Below the pieces are notes generated by a model, which saw only the letters and a list, made by a program, of their open reading frames with translations, did not search any database and had not been told where the DNA came from. From Pyrinomonadaceae bacterium (lineage in GTDB: Bacteria; Acidobacteriota; Blastocatellia; Pyrinomonadales; Pyrinomonadaceae): a stretch of DNA of 59,317 nt. Position 1 is the stretch's first letter. Each line of letters begins with the position of its first letter. Of the stretch, positions 31,738 through 41,976 are shown one piece after another. Where the stretch lies: positions 1-59,317 of the forward strand of contig JAICGZ010000004.1 in the NCBI GenBank assembly GCA_025922875.1. The letters run 5' to 3'. The position numbers and the translations under genes were made by a program.

Positions 31738-32644
31738 ACAGACGTACAGGCGTTACACCGGCAAGCTGACTCCTGAGTGGAGCCGGTTCCTGATCATTCC
31801 GCGGCACGCGTATCGAGCGGTGTTCAATTCCAAACTGTTCACGGCGTTCTTCGTCATCTGCTTTATACCGCTACTCGTCGAAGCGATTCTGATCTACCTG
31901 CATCACAACATCAGCGCTATCGCGATCATGCAAATCGACGTCAGGGCACTCGTGCCGATCGATGCCTCGTTTTTCGAAACGTTTGTAAGCATCCAGGGCG
32001 GATTTGCTTTCTTTGTCGCGCTGCTTGTTGGACCGCCGCTTGTTTCTCGCGACCTGCGCAACAACGCTCTGCCGCTTTATCTCTGCCGTCCCTTTTCACG
32101 CACTGAATACGTCGTGGGAAAGATGTCAGTGATATTGATTCTTTTGTCGGCAATCACGTGGGTGCCTCAGTTGCTGCTCTTTCTGTTCCAGTCGTACCTG
32201 GAAGGGTTCGCGTGGTTCAGAGCAAACCTTTGGATTGCGAGCGCCATAATTATTGCCGGCATCGTTTGGATACTTCTGCTGGCGCTTCTTTCACAGACGA
32301 TATCCGCGCTGGTGAAATGGCGCGTCGTTGCTAGTGCAGCGCTGCTGGGATTGTTCTTCATTCCTTCAGTGTTTGGCGAGTTCATCAACGTCGTGTTTCA
32401 AACCCGTTGGGGAAATATCGTTAGCCTGGGCGCGTTGATGAGAAATGTGACCAAGGGACTTTTTGGCACTTTCGATCGTGTCTCGGGATCGATTCAAATC
32501 AGAGATTTCGATGACGTCGTAATCAGGGAAGTACTTTTAATGGAGCCGCCGCTTTGGGCTTCGTGGGCTGTGCTTTTCATTGTGTGCGCCGTCTGCCTTG
32601 CGTTGTTGCACTGGAAAGTTAAGGCTTACGAAGTGGTTCGTTAA
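31724..32644 (+). CDS. ABC transporter permease
   Basis: About 6 TM segments; overlaps upstream ATPase gene by 14 nt. Confidence 0.88.
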   Translation: MAVYEQTYRRYTGKLTPEWSRFLIIPRHAYRAVFNSKLFTAFFVICFIPLLVEAILIYLHHNISAIAIMQIDVRALVPIDASFFETFVSIQGGFAFFVALLVGPPLVSRDLRNNALPLYLCRPFSRTEYVVGKMSVILILLSAITWVPQLLLFLFQSYLEGFAWFRANLWIASAIIIAGIVWILLLALLSQTISALVKWRVVASAALLGLFFIPSVFGEFINVVFQTRWGNIVSLGALMRNVTKGLFGTFDRVSGSIQIRDFDDVVIREVLLMEPPLWASWAVLFIVCAVCLALLHWKVKAYEVVR

Positions 32645-32645
32645 T

Positions 32646-33596
32646 ATGTCTTCTGCCGATCAATTAATCATCTTCGACAACGTCTCCAAGTTTTACGGCG
32701 AGATACTCGGAGTGAATCGCGTCAACTTGCAGATCGCGCCCGGCATTACGAGTCTTGTCGGCCCGAACGGAGCAGGGAAGTCGACGTTGATGAATTTGAT
32801 GACCGGATTGCTGCGTCCCACGCGCGGCGCGATCACGATCTTAGGCATTCCCACGGATCAGCCGGAACGACTCTTTCGCAAAGTCGGTTACTGCACGCAG
32901 TTTGACTCTTTCCCGCGAGGTATGACTGGACGCGAATTTCTCAACGCGTTCTTGCTGGTGCACGGCTACGATCGAAAACGAGCGAACGAGTTGAGCCAGG
33001 TTGCACTCGAGCGCGTCAATCTCGTAGAAGCCGCCGATCGCAAAGTTGCGGGTTACAGCAAGGGCATGCGACAACGCATCCGGCTCGCACAATCGATCGC
33101 TCACGAGCCGTCGGTGTTGATTCTCGATGAACCGCTCAACGGTCTCGATCCGATGGTGCGCGCCGAAACGATGGCGCTATTTCGTAAGCTCGCGTCGGAA
33201 GGCCTGCATCTGATTATCTCGTCACACATCCTGCACGAAGTGGACATGATGTCTGACCGGGTCGTTCTCATAAACAACGGTTACATCGTCGCTGAAGGAA
33301 ACATTCACGGCGTGCGCGACGAGATGGAAGAGCATCCGATGCAGATCCTGATCCGTTGCGATCAACCGGCAAAACTCGCTTCTTATGTTTTCGCTCAGAA
33401 TCACGTCGTTGAAGCGCGGCTTCATGACGACCGTGGCGGGCTATTTGTGAAGACACGCGACGCCGATCGGTTCTACTTGTTGTTGAATCGCGCTATTGCT
33501 GAAGGTGAATTGAATGTGGAATCGGTAGCGCCGGTCGATGATGATATGAGCGCTGTGTATCAATACTTGATCGGCACAACGGGAGGCAGTGCATGA
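32646..33596 (+). CDS. ABC transporter ATP-binding protein
   Basis: Walker [10 protein letters not shown], signature [15 protein letters not shown], Walker [13 protein letters not shown]; start [12 protein letters not shown]. Confidence 0.96.
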   Translation: MSSADQLIIFDNVSKFYGEILGVNRVNLQIAPGITSLVGPNGAGKSTLMNLMTGLLRPTRGAITILGIPTDQPERLFRKVGYCTQFDSFPRGMTGREFLNAFLLVHGYDRKRANELSQVALERVNLVEAADRKVAGYSKGMRQRIRLAQSIAHEPSVLILDEPLNGLDPMVRAETMALFRKLASEGLHLIISSHILHEVDMMSDRVVLINNGYIVAEGNIHGVRDEMEEHPMQILIRCDQPAKLASYVFAQNHVVEARLHDDRGGLFVKTRDADRFYLLLNRAIAEGELNVESVAPVDDDMSAVYQYLIGTTGGSA

Positions 33597-34459
33597 GCTC
33601 TGCGGTCGAAGTAGTTTCAACCAAACCTGAGCAACAATCCTCTCAGTGGGCGCTTTGGCTCCGGCAGGTCAGCGCGATCTTCCGTCTCGAAATTCAGAAG
33701 AATTTTCTTGGCCGTCGCGCCATCCTGATCTACCTGATTGCGTTGTTGCCGCTCTTTCCGTTGTTGGTTCTGGCCGTCGTTCGCCCCCCGGGAAACGAGT
33801 GGAAAGACTTCAATACATACGGCATGATCTACGCCATTCTTTACAACGGCTTGATCCTGCGCACGGTTGTCTTTTTCGGATCCGCATGGATCTTCATGAA
33901 CCTGTTTCGCGGCGAGTTGGTCGATCGCAGTTTGCACTACTACTTTCTGAGTGCGGTGAGAAGAGAGGTGCTGGTCGTTGGCAAGTATGTTTCAGGGCTT
34001 GTGACCTCGATCGTTCTGTTCACGAGCACAACGGTCATCTCCATGCTGCTCCTTTATCTGCCGCACTTTTACTCGCAGAGCTCGCGGTACTTCACGGAGG
34101 GCCGCGGGCTTTCTCAGATTCTCACTTATGCAGGCATCACGATGCTTGCTTGTGTAGGCTATGGCGCTTTCTTCTTATTCGTCGGCCTGTTCATTCGCAA
34201 TCCGATCATTCCCGCGGTGCTGCTTTACGGTTGGGAGTGGCTGAACTTCCTTTTACCTCCATTGCTGAAAAAGATCAGCGTCATTCACTATCTCAACTCG
34301 CTGGTGCCCGTACCGATTTCCGAAGGACCGTTCGCGGTTGTTGCCGATCCCACGCCGGCATGGATCGCGATTCCGAGTATGTTGCTGGTCACAGTGGTGG
34401 TGCTTGTCCTCGCCGCCTATCGCATCCGCCACATGGAAATCCGCTACGGTAGCGACTAA
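33593..34459 (+). CDS. ABC transporter permease
   Basis: Multiple TM segments, 4-nt overlap with upstream ATPase. Confidence 0.88.
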   Translation: MSSAVEVVSTKPEQQSSQWALWLRQVSAIFRLEIQKNFLGRRAILIYLIALLPLFPLLVLAVVRPPGNEWKDFNTYGMIYAILYNGLILRTVVFFGSAWIFMNLFRGELVDRSLHYYFLSAVRREVLVVGKYVSGLVTSIVLFTSTTVISMLLLYLPHFYSQSSRYFTEGRGLSQILTYAGITMLACVGYGAFFLFVGLFIRNPIIPAVLLYGWEWLNFLLPPLLKKISVIHYLNSLVPVPISEGPFAVVADPTPAWIAIPSMLLVTVVVLVLAAYRIRHMEIRYGSD

Positions 34460-34469
34460 GAGGAACCTT

Positions 34470-34510
34470 AACCACGGATTTCACGGATAAATCCGGATCA
34501 AATCCGTGTT
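34470..34510. repeat. intergenic palindrome, CCACGGATT family
   Basis: AACCACGGATTTCACGGATAAATCCGGATCAAATCCGTGTT. Confidence 0.75.
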
Positions 34511-34518
34511 TATCGTGT

Positions 34519-34578
34519 CCTAAAGTTTTAGTTGACAGCCGGCGTTTAATTACTATACTCTCCGCCTAAAGTCTTAGG
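34519..34578 (+). promoter_or_regulatory. promoter bracketed by two BlaI-like operators
   Basis: CCTAAAGTTTTAG (34519-34531), TTGACA (34532-34537), 16 nt, TATACT (34554-34559), CCTAAAGTCTTAGG (34565-34578). Confidence 0.75.
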
Positions 34579-34587
34579 AGACCCTCG

Positions 34588-34974
34588 ATGCCGCGCCGCA
34601 AGAGTGAGCAGATGACGCCCCTGGAGCTGGAGATCATGCAAGTGCTCTGGGACACAGGACCTGCCAACGTTCAGACTGTACAAAAGCAACTCAAACGCGA
34701 GCTGGCCTACACCACGGTCCAAACGATGCTCACCGTGCTTCACCGGAAGAACAAAGTTAAGCGTACGCTCAAAGATAAAGCCTACATCTACCGTCCGGCG
34801 GTGAGCCGCACGAAGTTTACCGGTCACGCCGTGCGTGAATTTATCGATCGGATGTTTGGCGGCTCAGCTGAAGGTCTCGTCATGAACCTACTGCAAGAGA
34901 ATCATCTGACACCGGAAAGGCTCGCGAGGCTTCATGCGCTTGTAGAAAAGGAAGAACGGGATGCTGAGAATTAG
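34588..34974 (+). CDS. BlaI/MecI/CopY-family transcriptional repressor
   Basis: LTPLELEIMQVLWDTGPANVQTVQKQL...LAYTTVQTMLTVLHRKNKVKRTLKDKAYIYRP. Confidence 0.95.
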   Translation: MPRRKSEQMTPLELEIMQVLWDTGPANVQTVQKQLKRELAYTTVQTMLTVLHRKNKVKRTLKDKAYIYRPAVSRTKFTGHAVREFIDRMFGGSAEGLVMNLLQENHLTPERLARLHALVEKEERDAEN

Positions 34975-36808
34975 CGAGTTCATCCTGAATTTTGTTTTGA
35001 ATTCGTTCTGGCAGATCGCTGTGATTTTCGCGATCGCCGCCAGCGCATCGTGGCTTTTGAGGAATGCACCGGCCCGCTATCGACATACGCTCTGGGTTGC
35101 GGCGCTCAGTGTGTCTTTGATCGCGCCGCTATTCCCGGCAAATCGCTGGATTTCTAATTTTCGAATCGCCACCCCGGACACTCGACCTGCCATTATCGCC
35201 GCGCTGAAGAATGTTGCTCCAGTAGCGAGCCAGAGCGATAAAGAAGAAGTCGCAGTCGATCATGTGGGTAGCCGTCGCTCGCAAACGATTAGCACAAGCA
35301 TTCGAACCGCATCACTTCTCGCATTTGCTTATGTGCTCTTCATCGTCTGGCGAGCGATCAGGCTTATTCGCTTCTGGAGGCGCAAGGAAAAGTTAAGTCG
35401 CACCGCAACTGACATCGGTTTATCAGAGGAAGTCGAAGCGGCCGCGAAACGTAGTCGCAGCCTTTTAGGTGTCGATAACGTGCGGATCACCAAATCCAAC
35501 CAAGCACATGTACCTTATACATTGGGTTGGCGGCGGCCGATGATTGTCCTGCCTGAAGCTTTTTGCGCAGAGACCAACGAAGGCCGGTTGCTCTCTGTTA
35601 CTGGGCACGAGATGGCCCACGTCGCGCGTCGCGATTTCCTGGTGAATTTTATTTGCGAGCTTATAGCTCTGCCGATCTCGTTTCATCCACTCACCTTTCT
35701 AGTCAAAAAGCAGATCAATCGCGCTCGGGAGCTTGCATGCGACGAACTTGTAACCAAACGCGTCCTTGCGCCGCGTGTTTATGCGCGTTCACTGCTGTGG
35801 GCAGCAGATCTTACGAGCCACTATTCGTCGCAGGCATTCATGTTGAGCATCTTTGACGCACACATCCTGGAGGAGAGAATCATGAGACTGACGAGAAACA
35901 AAAAGACCGTCGCACCGGGCATAGCGAGAGTCATCATGTTCGCGGCACTTTCGATTCTTTTCGTGTCCGTGATGTCGCTGTCGATGTTCTCGTTAGAATT
36001 GCAAACCCAGGCGCGTGCGATCGAATCGATTCAGTCGCTGAACATTCCCGCGATGCAGCATCCAGTTGCTCCCGATGTCGCAACTTCACAGTCTCCTCGT
36101 GAAACTCAGATCAACGCTCCGGGCGACGACGATCGTGCCACGACGGCGTGCGAGGCTGGCCGGCGAGGCGACGTGCAGGCAATTCCGTTGCTGATCGCGC
36201 AGCTTGGCGATGATAGTAAAACTCAATTCGTGAAATGCTGGGCCAGTCGCTGGAGTCCTGCTCTGCAAACTTTCAAACACTCCTCGCCGGGTGAGCAGGC
36301 GTCGCTTGTGCTTGCATCCTTCGGACGTCCGTCATTTGGGCCGTTATCCAACCAACTCGACAATCCAAACGCGACGGTACGGCGGAACGCAGCGTGGGCC
36401 ATCGGCGAGCTGACGAACATGCTTCCGGGCGAAAGAGCGGGTGCTGTGCCGCAACTGATTTCACTGCTTGGCGACTCTGATGAGTGGGTGCGTATGGCGT
36501 CTGCGCGTGCACTGGGAGAATTGCGCGATGAACGCGCGCTGCCGCGATTAGTCGCCACACTCGCTGACGATAACTGGCGCGTTCGCCAATTGGTCGTGTG
36601 GGCGTTGAGTGAAATGAAAGACGATCGAGCGGTGACGGCACTATGTAACGTTCTGCTGGCGGATAAGCGAGTTGAGGTACGACGCGGCGCGGCGGAAGCA
36701 TTGGGGGAGATCAGGAGTGCCGAGGCGCTTCCTTACCTCAAGCAAGCGCTGAACGACAGCGAAGTGAGCGCAAAAGCTGCATGGGCCATTTCCGAGATTG
36801 AAGGATAG
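34961..36808 (+). CDS. M56 (BlaR1-like) membrane peptidase with C-terminal HEAT repeats
   Basis: VTGHEMAHVARRDFLVN zinc motif, TM segments, NRARELACDELV; HEAT/PBS-lyase-like repeats (VRMASARALGELRDERALPRLVATL...). Confidence 0.93.
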   Translation: MLRISEFILNFVLNSFWQIAVIFAIAASASWLLRNAPARYRHTLWVAALSVSLIAPLFPANRWISNFRIATPDTRPAIIAALKNVAPVASQSDKEEVAVDHVGSRRSQTISTSIRTASLLAFAYVLFIVWRAIRLIRFWRRKEKLSRTATDIGLSEEVEAAAKRSRSLLGVDNVRITKSNQAHVPYTLGWRRPMIVLPEAFCAETNEGRLLSVTGHEMAHVARRDFLVNFICELIALPISFHPLTFLVKKQINRARELACDELVTKRVLAPRVYARSLLWAADLTSHYSSQAFMLSIFDAHILEERIMRLTRNKKTVAPGIARVIMFAALSILFVSVMSLSMFSLELQTQARAIESIQSLNIPAMQHPVAPDVATSQSPRETQINAPGDDDRATTACEAGRRGDVQAIPLLIAQLGDDSKTQFVKCWASRWSPALQTFKHSSPGEQASLVLASFGRPSFGPLSNQLDNPNATVRRNAAWAIGELTNMLPGERAGAVPQLISLLGDSDEWVRMASARALGELRDERALPRLVATLADDNWRVRQLVVWALSEMKDDRAVTALCNVLLADKRVEVRRGAAEALGEIRSAEALPYLKQALNDSEVSAKAAWAISEIEG

Positions 36809-36818
36809 TTGAGAAAGT

Positions 36819-36905
36819 TTTCGCGCAAAAGCGCAAAGAAGGCAAAGACGCAAAGAGAGAATTGAATCAGGATTTACTTTGCCATCTTTGCGGCTTTGCG
36901 CGAAA
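36819..36905. repeat. intergenic palindrome, CGCGCAAAGCGCAAAG family
   Basis: TTCGCGCAAAAGCGCAAAGAAGGCAAAGACGCAAAG...CTTTGCCATCTTTGCGGCTTTGCGCGAA. Confidence 0.85.
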
Positions 36906-36925
36906 TTCCTGGGAGGGCATCGCGT

Positions 36926-38380
36926 ATGTCTAGCTACAAGTGTGTCTCGGCAACGATCTTTTTACTGTTGCTTACTGGAACGACGGCGGCGCAACCGAAA
37001 GCCGGCACTCTTAAGATCAAGCCGTACACCTTTGAAAACAGTAAAGGCGAGAAAGTCCCGGCGGAATTTGGAACGTTGCTTGTGCCGGAAAACCGCTCCG
37101 ACCCCCAAACCAACTTGATCGAACTCGCCTTTGTGCGTTTCAAAAGTACCGCGAAAAATCCCGGTCCTCCGATCGTCTATCTCGCCGGTGGTCCAGGCGG
37201 TTCAGGAATCGGCACGGCCACTGGCTCACGGTTTCCCCTGTTCATGGCGCTACGTGAAATCGGTGACGTGATCGCTTTCGATCAGCGCGGCACAGGCTAT
37301 TCCAAACCCAACCTCGGCTGCTATGAACGAATGTCTCTCCCGCTGGACGTGCCGCCATCGCGTGAAGCCGTATTAAAGGAGTTGGCCGTAAACGCGCGCG
37401 GTTGTGTCTTCTACTGGAAGGATCTTCAGCGCGTCGATCTCACGGGTTACAACACCAACGAAAGCGCAGATGACCTCGAGGATCTGCGAAAGGCGCTCGG
37501 AGCAAATCAGATAAGCCTTTGGACCATCAGCTACGGAACTCATCTCGCCTTCGCAACGATGCGGAGACATCCCAAAAGTATTCACCGGGCAATCCTCGCC
37601 GGCGCCGAGGGACCCGATCACACTTACAAGCTTCCCGGCAACGTTCAGAAGCACCTCGAAGATCTTGCAGCTCTGATCAAAGCTGACCCTGTCATTGGCA
37701 AGGACATTCCGGACTTCCTTGGCTTGATGAAGTCAGTATTCGATCGCCTGGATTCTCAACCCGAGACTGTAGAGATCACCGATCCACGCACAAAGCAAAA
37801 GGTCAAAGTGATCGTGAATAAGTTTGTCATGCAATACATTGTTGCTAACAACATCGGAACCACCGTCACGGAAAGGTTCCCGGCGCTGTTCTATCGCGCA
37901 TCGAAGGGGGACTTCAGCAATCCCGCGCAGGTTTGGCTGAATGAATCGCGGCGTGGCATCGGATCGGCAATGTCATACATGATGGACTGCGCCTCCGGAC
38001 AGACTGCGGTCCGCCGTGAGCGCATTGAACGTGAAGCGAAGGGGGCGCTGTTGGGAGATATCTCCAACTTCCCGTTTCCTGAGGTCTGTCAGGAGTGGAA
38101 AGCTCCTGATGTTGGCGATGAGTTTCGATCGCCATTGCGCTCAGACGCGCCGGTGCTTTTTATTAGCGGTACGTTGGACGCGCGCACTCCGGTGAGCAAT
38201 GCTGAAGAGTATCGGACTGGTTTCACGAACAGCACTCACATGATCATCGAAGGTGCTGTTCATAGTGATCCGTTGTTTCTATCGTCGCCGAAGATAAAAG
38301 ATGGGATGATGGAATTTTTAAGAGGACAGCCAGTGACGACCACTAAGATTGCGGCGCCGCCAATGAAGTTCAAGCTTTAA
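36926..38380 (+). CDS. secreted alpha/beta hydrolase, S33 peptidase (TAP-like)
   Basis: Signal peptide, VYLAGGPGGSGIG, AFDQRGTGYS, TISYGTHLA, C-terminal LFISGTLDARTPVSNAEEY. Confidence 0.9.
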   Translation: MSSYKCVSATIFLLLLTGTTAAQPKAGTLKIKPYTFENSKGEKVPAEFGTLLVPENRSDPQTNLIELAFVRFKSTAKNPGPPIVYLAGGPGGSGIGTATGSRFPLFMALREIGDVIAFDQRGTGYSKPNLGCYERMSLPLDVPPSREAVLKELAVNARGCVFYWKDLQRVDLTGYNTNESADDLEDLRKALGANQISLWTISYGTHLAFATMRRHPKSIHRAILAGAEGPDHTYKLPGNVQKHLEDLAALIKADPVIGKDIPDFLGLMKSVFDRLDSQPETVEITDPRTKQKVKVIVNKFVMQYIVANNIGTTVTERFPALFYRASKGDFSNPAQVWLNESRRGIGSAMSYMMDCASGQTAVRRERIEREAKGALLGDISNFPFPEVCQEWKAPDVGDEFRSPLRSDAPVLFISGTLDARTPVSNAEEYRTGFTNSTHMIIEGAVHSDPLFLSSPKIKDGMMEFLRGQPVTTTKIAAPPMKFKL

Positions 38381-38440
38381 CCACGGATTACACAGATAAT
38401 TAGTAATCCGATCCGTGAATCATCTGTGTCAATCCGTGTT
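38379..38440. repeat. intergenic palindrome, CCACGGATTACACAGAT family
   Basis: AACCACGGATTACACAGATAATTAGTAATCCGATCCGTGAATCATCTGTGTCAATCCGTGTT. Confidence 0.85.
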
Positions 38441-39110
38441 ACCTGCTTACGTAACTATTGTTCTTAATCCAAAATCGCCACGGCTTGTCGATCCACGCTT
38501 CAGCGTAGTCGATGCCGATCCGCGGGCCTTTAGCGATGCGGCGCGTTGAGACGCTTTCGTACTCCTCGATCCAAACTCGATCACCTAAAAGATCCGCACC
38601 ATCGAGTTGTCGGTCGATACCCATTGCGATGCACAGTTTGCCTGGTCCATTCGTGAGATTGTGATCCGGATGAGAATGCCTGCGCTCTCTCATTGTCTCT
38701 ATTCCCTCAACCGGCTCGAGGGCGCGGACCAGGATCGCATGCGGAACGTCACCGACATTGCTCACGACGTTGAACTGGTAGTACATGCCGTAAACGAAAT
38801 AGACATATGCCACGCCACCTGTCCTGTACATCGTCTCGGTTCGTTTCGTTCGCCGGCCGCCGTATGCATGTGAAGCTCTGTCTTCAGGCCCGCGATAAGC
38901 TTCGACCTCTACGATCTTCCCCGACACACGTTTACCATTTGAATCAGGCACGACTAAAAGCTTCCCGAGCAGATCTCGAGCAACGGTGAGGACATCCGGT
39001 CGAAGGTAAAACTCGCGCGGCAGTTTGGCGGCTTTAATGATCAGTACAGTCTCCAGGCCATTACGACAAAGATTATCAATCCAATCACTACTATCCCCCG
39101 GCGTACCCAC
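38439..39110 (-). CDS. DNA-3-methyladenine glycosylase (AAG/MPG family)
   Basis: ARDLLGKLLVV, IVEVEAYRGPEDRASHAYGGRRTKRTETMY, YVYFVYGMYYQFNVV, NGPGKLCIAMGI; true start uncertain, the reported ATG overlaps the upstream gene by 70 nt. Confidence 0.92.
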   Translation of the reverse strand: MGTPGDSSDWIDNLCRNGLETVLIIKAAKLPREFYLRPDVLTVARDLLGKLLVVPDSNGKRVSGKIVEVEAYRGPEDRASHAYGGRRTKRTETMYRTGGVAYVYFVYGMYYQFNVVSNVGDVPHAILVRALEPVEGIETMRERRHSHPDHNLTNGPGKLCIAMGIDRQLDGADLLGDRVWIEEYESVSTRRIAKGPRIGIDYAEAWIDKPWRFWIKNNSYVSR

Positions 39111-39808
39111 TTCTGCCCAACGCGCATCGCCATGCTAGCGCCGAAGTAGCCGCCGGCCAGCGCGCCAACAGCCATTACGAGCGCATCTTCCCAGACCACC
39201 AGTCCCGCGAGCGCGAAAAGCAATACCGCGACGCTGTTGATGCAGATGCCGAGAAAGTTTTTGATGCCGTTCGCTCGATGGAGTTCGTTGAGACCGAGCA
39301 AGCCCATGGCTGCCAGCATCAGGATCCCATTCCCGGCGCCAAAATAGCCTCCATATGTCGCAGAGAAGAACTGGAAGATCATGGCGCCGCTCCACCACAG
39401 TCCCATCGGCTTATCGTCGAGCGAACCGAGGCGCAGCCGCTTATTGATTACGCCATGCGACATGAAAAGAAGTGTGGCGAAGAGGATCAGGAACGGAACG
39501 AGGTTCGAAAACACGCGCGACGGCGTGCGAATCAACAGCCACGCTCCGAATGCGCCGCCGATGATACTGGTTACGCCGAGTCGAAAGAGGATGGTGGAAC
39601 TATTTTCGAGTTCCTTTCGATAACCGAATAGACCACCGAAGAGGCCCGGCCAGAGCGCAACCGTGCTCGTCCCATTCGCAACTCGCGGATCGAGTCCGAG
39701 CCAGATCAGCACCGGAAACGTCAGCAGCGTCCCTCCACCCGCAATAGAATTGATCGCGCCGGCAGCAAACGCGGCGCACAGCATGACAAGCCAGGGGAAG
39801 AGACGCAT
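39041..39808 (-). CDS. TauE/SafE (TSUP) family membrane protein
   Basis: AGAINSIAGGGTLLTFPVLIWLGLDPRVANGTSTVALWPG and TM pattern. Confidence 0.92.
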   Translation of the reverse strand: MRLFPWLVMLCAAFAAGAINSIAGGGTLLTFPVLIWLGLDPRVANGTSTVALWPGLFGGLFGYRKELENSSTILFRLGVTSIIGGAFGAWLLIRTPSRVFSNLVPFLILFATLLFMSHGVINKRLRLGSLDDKPMGLWWSGAMIFQFFSATYGGYFGAGNGILMLAAMGLLGLNELHRANGIKNFLGICINSVAVLLFALAGLVVWEDALVMAVGALAGGYFGASMAMRVGQKWVRRGIVVIGLIIFVVMAWRLY

Positions 39809-39860
39809 TTTGTACAAAGTACAAAGTCGCGAGCATAAAGCACAAGCGCTGCATGTTAAT

Positions 39861-40664
39861 ATGCGCGCCGTGTATCGCTATTTTTCGCGAGTTGCGCTGT
39901 GCTTAGTGTTCGCGCTGGCCCTGCTTTGGCCTGCCCGAATCACGACAGCGAAAAAGACCCTTCGCGTGATGACATACAACATTCATGTCGGCGTCGGCAT
40001 GGACAAGAAGTTGGATCTTCAACGCATCGCTGATGTCATCAATCATCAGCGACCGGATCTTGTTGGATTGCAGGAAGTGGACAGGAACGTCAAGCGGACT
40101 GAAGGTAAGGACGAGATTGCCGAGCTCGCGGCTCTGACGCGAATGCATTTCTCTTTTGCACCAAATCTCGATTACCAGGGCGGAAAATACGGCGTCGCGA
40201 TTCTTTCGCGCCTGCCTATCAAGGGCACCGTACATCGAATGTTCGAAAACAAACGCGAGACTGAGCGGCGCGGCCTGCTCAAAATCGATGTCGAAGTTGA
40301 TGGGAAGCCTGTCAGTTTTGTCACCACACATCTCGACTACCAGTTTGAAGATGGCCGTTTGTTTGAGACCGAACAGCTAATGAAGTTTCTTGCTGAGGTG
40401 AAGGGACCTCTGATCGTTGTGGCGGATCTGAACGATGTTCCCGAAGGCAGCGCTTACAAACTCATGCGCACGGCGTTTGAAGATGCGTGGGTGACGAGTC
40501 GTGCCAAAGGCGATGGATTTAGTTATCCTGCGGACAAGCCTGTGAAGCGGATCGATCACATTTTTTATCGACCCGGAGCTGGCGTGCGCGCGAAGAAAGC
40601 ATGGGTTGTTGCGTCGTTAGCTTCAGATCATGTACCAGTGGTGGCGGAGTTAGAAGTTCAGTAG
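39861..40664 (+). CDS. secreted endonuclease/exonuclease/phosphatase (EEP) family protein
   Basis: VMTYNIHVGVG, LVGLQEVDRN, VVADLNDVPEGSAY, ASDHVPVVAELEVQ; N-terminal signal/TM. Confidence 0.92.
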   Translation: MRAVYRYFSRVALCLVFALALLWPARITTAKKTLRVMTYNIHVGVGMDKKLDLQRIADVINHQRPDLVGLQEVDRNVKRTEGKDEIAELAALTRMHFSFAPNLDYQGGKYGVAILSRLPIKGTVHRMFENKRETERRGLLKIDVEVDGKPVSFVTTHLDYQFEDGRLFETEQLMKFLAEVKGPLIVVADLNDVPEGSAYKLMRTAFEDAWVTSRAKGDGFSYPADKPVKRIDHIFYRPGAGVRAKKAWVVASLASDHVPVVAELEVQ

Positions 40665-40747
40665 AAGCCATAAAGAGGCACAAAAACACAATTGAACATC
40701 TCCCTTTAGCAAGGTCCCCCGGAATTAAACTCGGAAACCAAAATTGT

Positions 40748-41227
40748 ATGCCTAAAGATGCTTATGAGATGACGGACAATGAAGTCCGCCAGCGTATCGT
40801 CACCCTTGGCTTTGGTGGCGACGAACGCCTCTTCATCGCGTTCTATCGCAAGCTGCAACAGGGACTTCCCGAAGGAACCGGAATCGTGTTGCGCGGCAGT
40901 GTGGTGACGAACAAACGTCACGAAGATGGTGCCCCTTTCGACTCTCAAGGCTCTCAAACAAGCGATCTTGATGTGACTCTGGTGGGCAGCAAAGTGATGG
41001 AAGAGTGGTCGCCGGACGCTTATTATCTTCCCGGGCTGCACACAAAGCCACTGTGTGATAAGGATCCGGACATCGCTCCTAACCTGAATCCTCTCCGCGA
41101 GTCGTTGCAGAAACTGGTCGGACGTCCAGTGAACATGCAAGCGACGTCAAGCCTCGTGCTTTATGGCCGCGACGTGTTGTTCGGCGAGCCGTATTTCGTT
41201 GTTGTCCCGCCCGGTGAAACTGCGTGA
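40748..41227 (+). CDS. nucleotidyltransferase-like protein
   Basis: GIVLRGSVVTNKRHEDGAPFDSQGSQTSDLDVTLVG resembles the GS...DxD motif of the Pol-beta NTase fold. Confidence 0.6.
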   Translation: MPKDAYEMTDNEVRQRIVTLGFGGDERLFIAFYRKLQQGLPEGTGIVLRGSVVTNKRHEDGAPFDSQGSQTSDLDVTLVGSKVMEEWSPDAYYLPGLHTKPLCDKDPDIAPNLNPLRESLQKLVGRPVNMQATSSLVLYGRDVLFGEPYFVVVPPGETA

Positions 41228-41976
41228 CCCTCAGGCTGCTCAGCTACAACATCAGGTTTGGTGGCGTGGGCCGGGAACAAGCATTGGCGGAAACGATCGT
41301 CGCGGCTGCACCCGATCTCGTTGTGTTTCAGGAAGCAACGCATCCTAAAGTCATTGAACGTCTCGCACAAGCAGCGAAGTTTCCATTTTGGGCGGCGCGG
41401 CCAAATCATTCGATCGGGTTTCTCAGTCGACAGGCAGTCGATTATCACGAGTGGCACTATCCAGCGGGCGCGCGGCATTCGTTTCTCGAAATCGTGCCTG
41501 CCGGAGGTAAGACTCGTGTGTTTGGTTTGCACTTGAGTGCACGGTTTTCGAAATGGGATGAACGCCGTCGAACACGCGAGATCCGCTCGCTCCTGGCAGG
41601 AATCAAACGACACCAGGACGGTTTTCACGTTTTGGTCGGAGACTTCAATACGCTCGCGCCGGGGGAAGCTTTGAATGCCGATCGTATGCCGGCGTGGATT
41701 CGAGCGCTCATCTGGATTAGTGGGCGTAAGCTTCAGCGCGAGACGATCCAACTGATGCTCGATGCTGGATATGGTGATGGTTACCGGATGCTAAACCCTG
41801 AAGTTAAGGGATACACGTTTCCAACGTGGGATCCGCATGTGAGGCTCGATTACGTCTTCGTGCCGGGAGTATTCGCGAATCGGTTGGTTAGGTGTGAGGT
41901 GATTACGGAGCCGAAGGAGCGAATACAGGCGGCCTCGGACCACTGTCCGCTGGTCGCTGAACTGCGGCTTGATTAA
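41224..41976 (+). CDS. EEP-family phosphohydrolase (GTG start)
   Basis: LRLLSYNIRFGGVG, LVVFQEATH, LVGDFNTLAPGEAL, ASDHCPLVAELRLD; 4-nt GTGA overlap with upstream gene. Confidence 0.9.
   Translation: MTLRLLSYNIRFGGVGREQALAETIVAAAPDLVVFQEATHPKVIERLAQAAKFPFWAARPNHSIGFLSRQAVDYHEWHYPAGARHSFLEIVPAGGKTRVFGLHLSARFSKWDERRRTREIRSLLAGIKRHQDGFHVLVGDFNTLAPGEALNADRMPAWIRALIWISGRKLQRETIQLMLDAGYGDGYRMLNPEVKGYTFPTWDPHVRLDYVFVPGVFANRLVRCEVITEPKERIQAASDHCPLVAELRLD

Noticed and set aside
33646-34452. 268-aa plus-strand ORF
   Set aside because: Alternate frame of the ABC permease gene; Arg/His/Ala-rich without TM segments.
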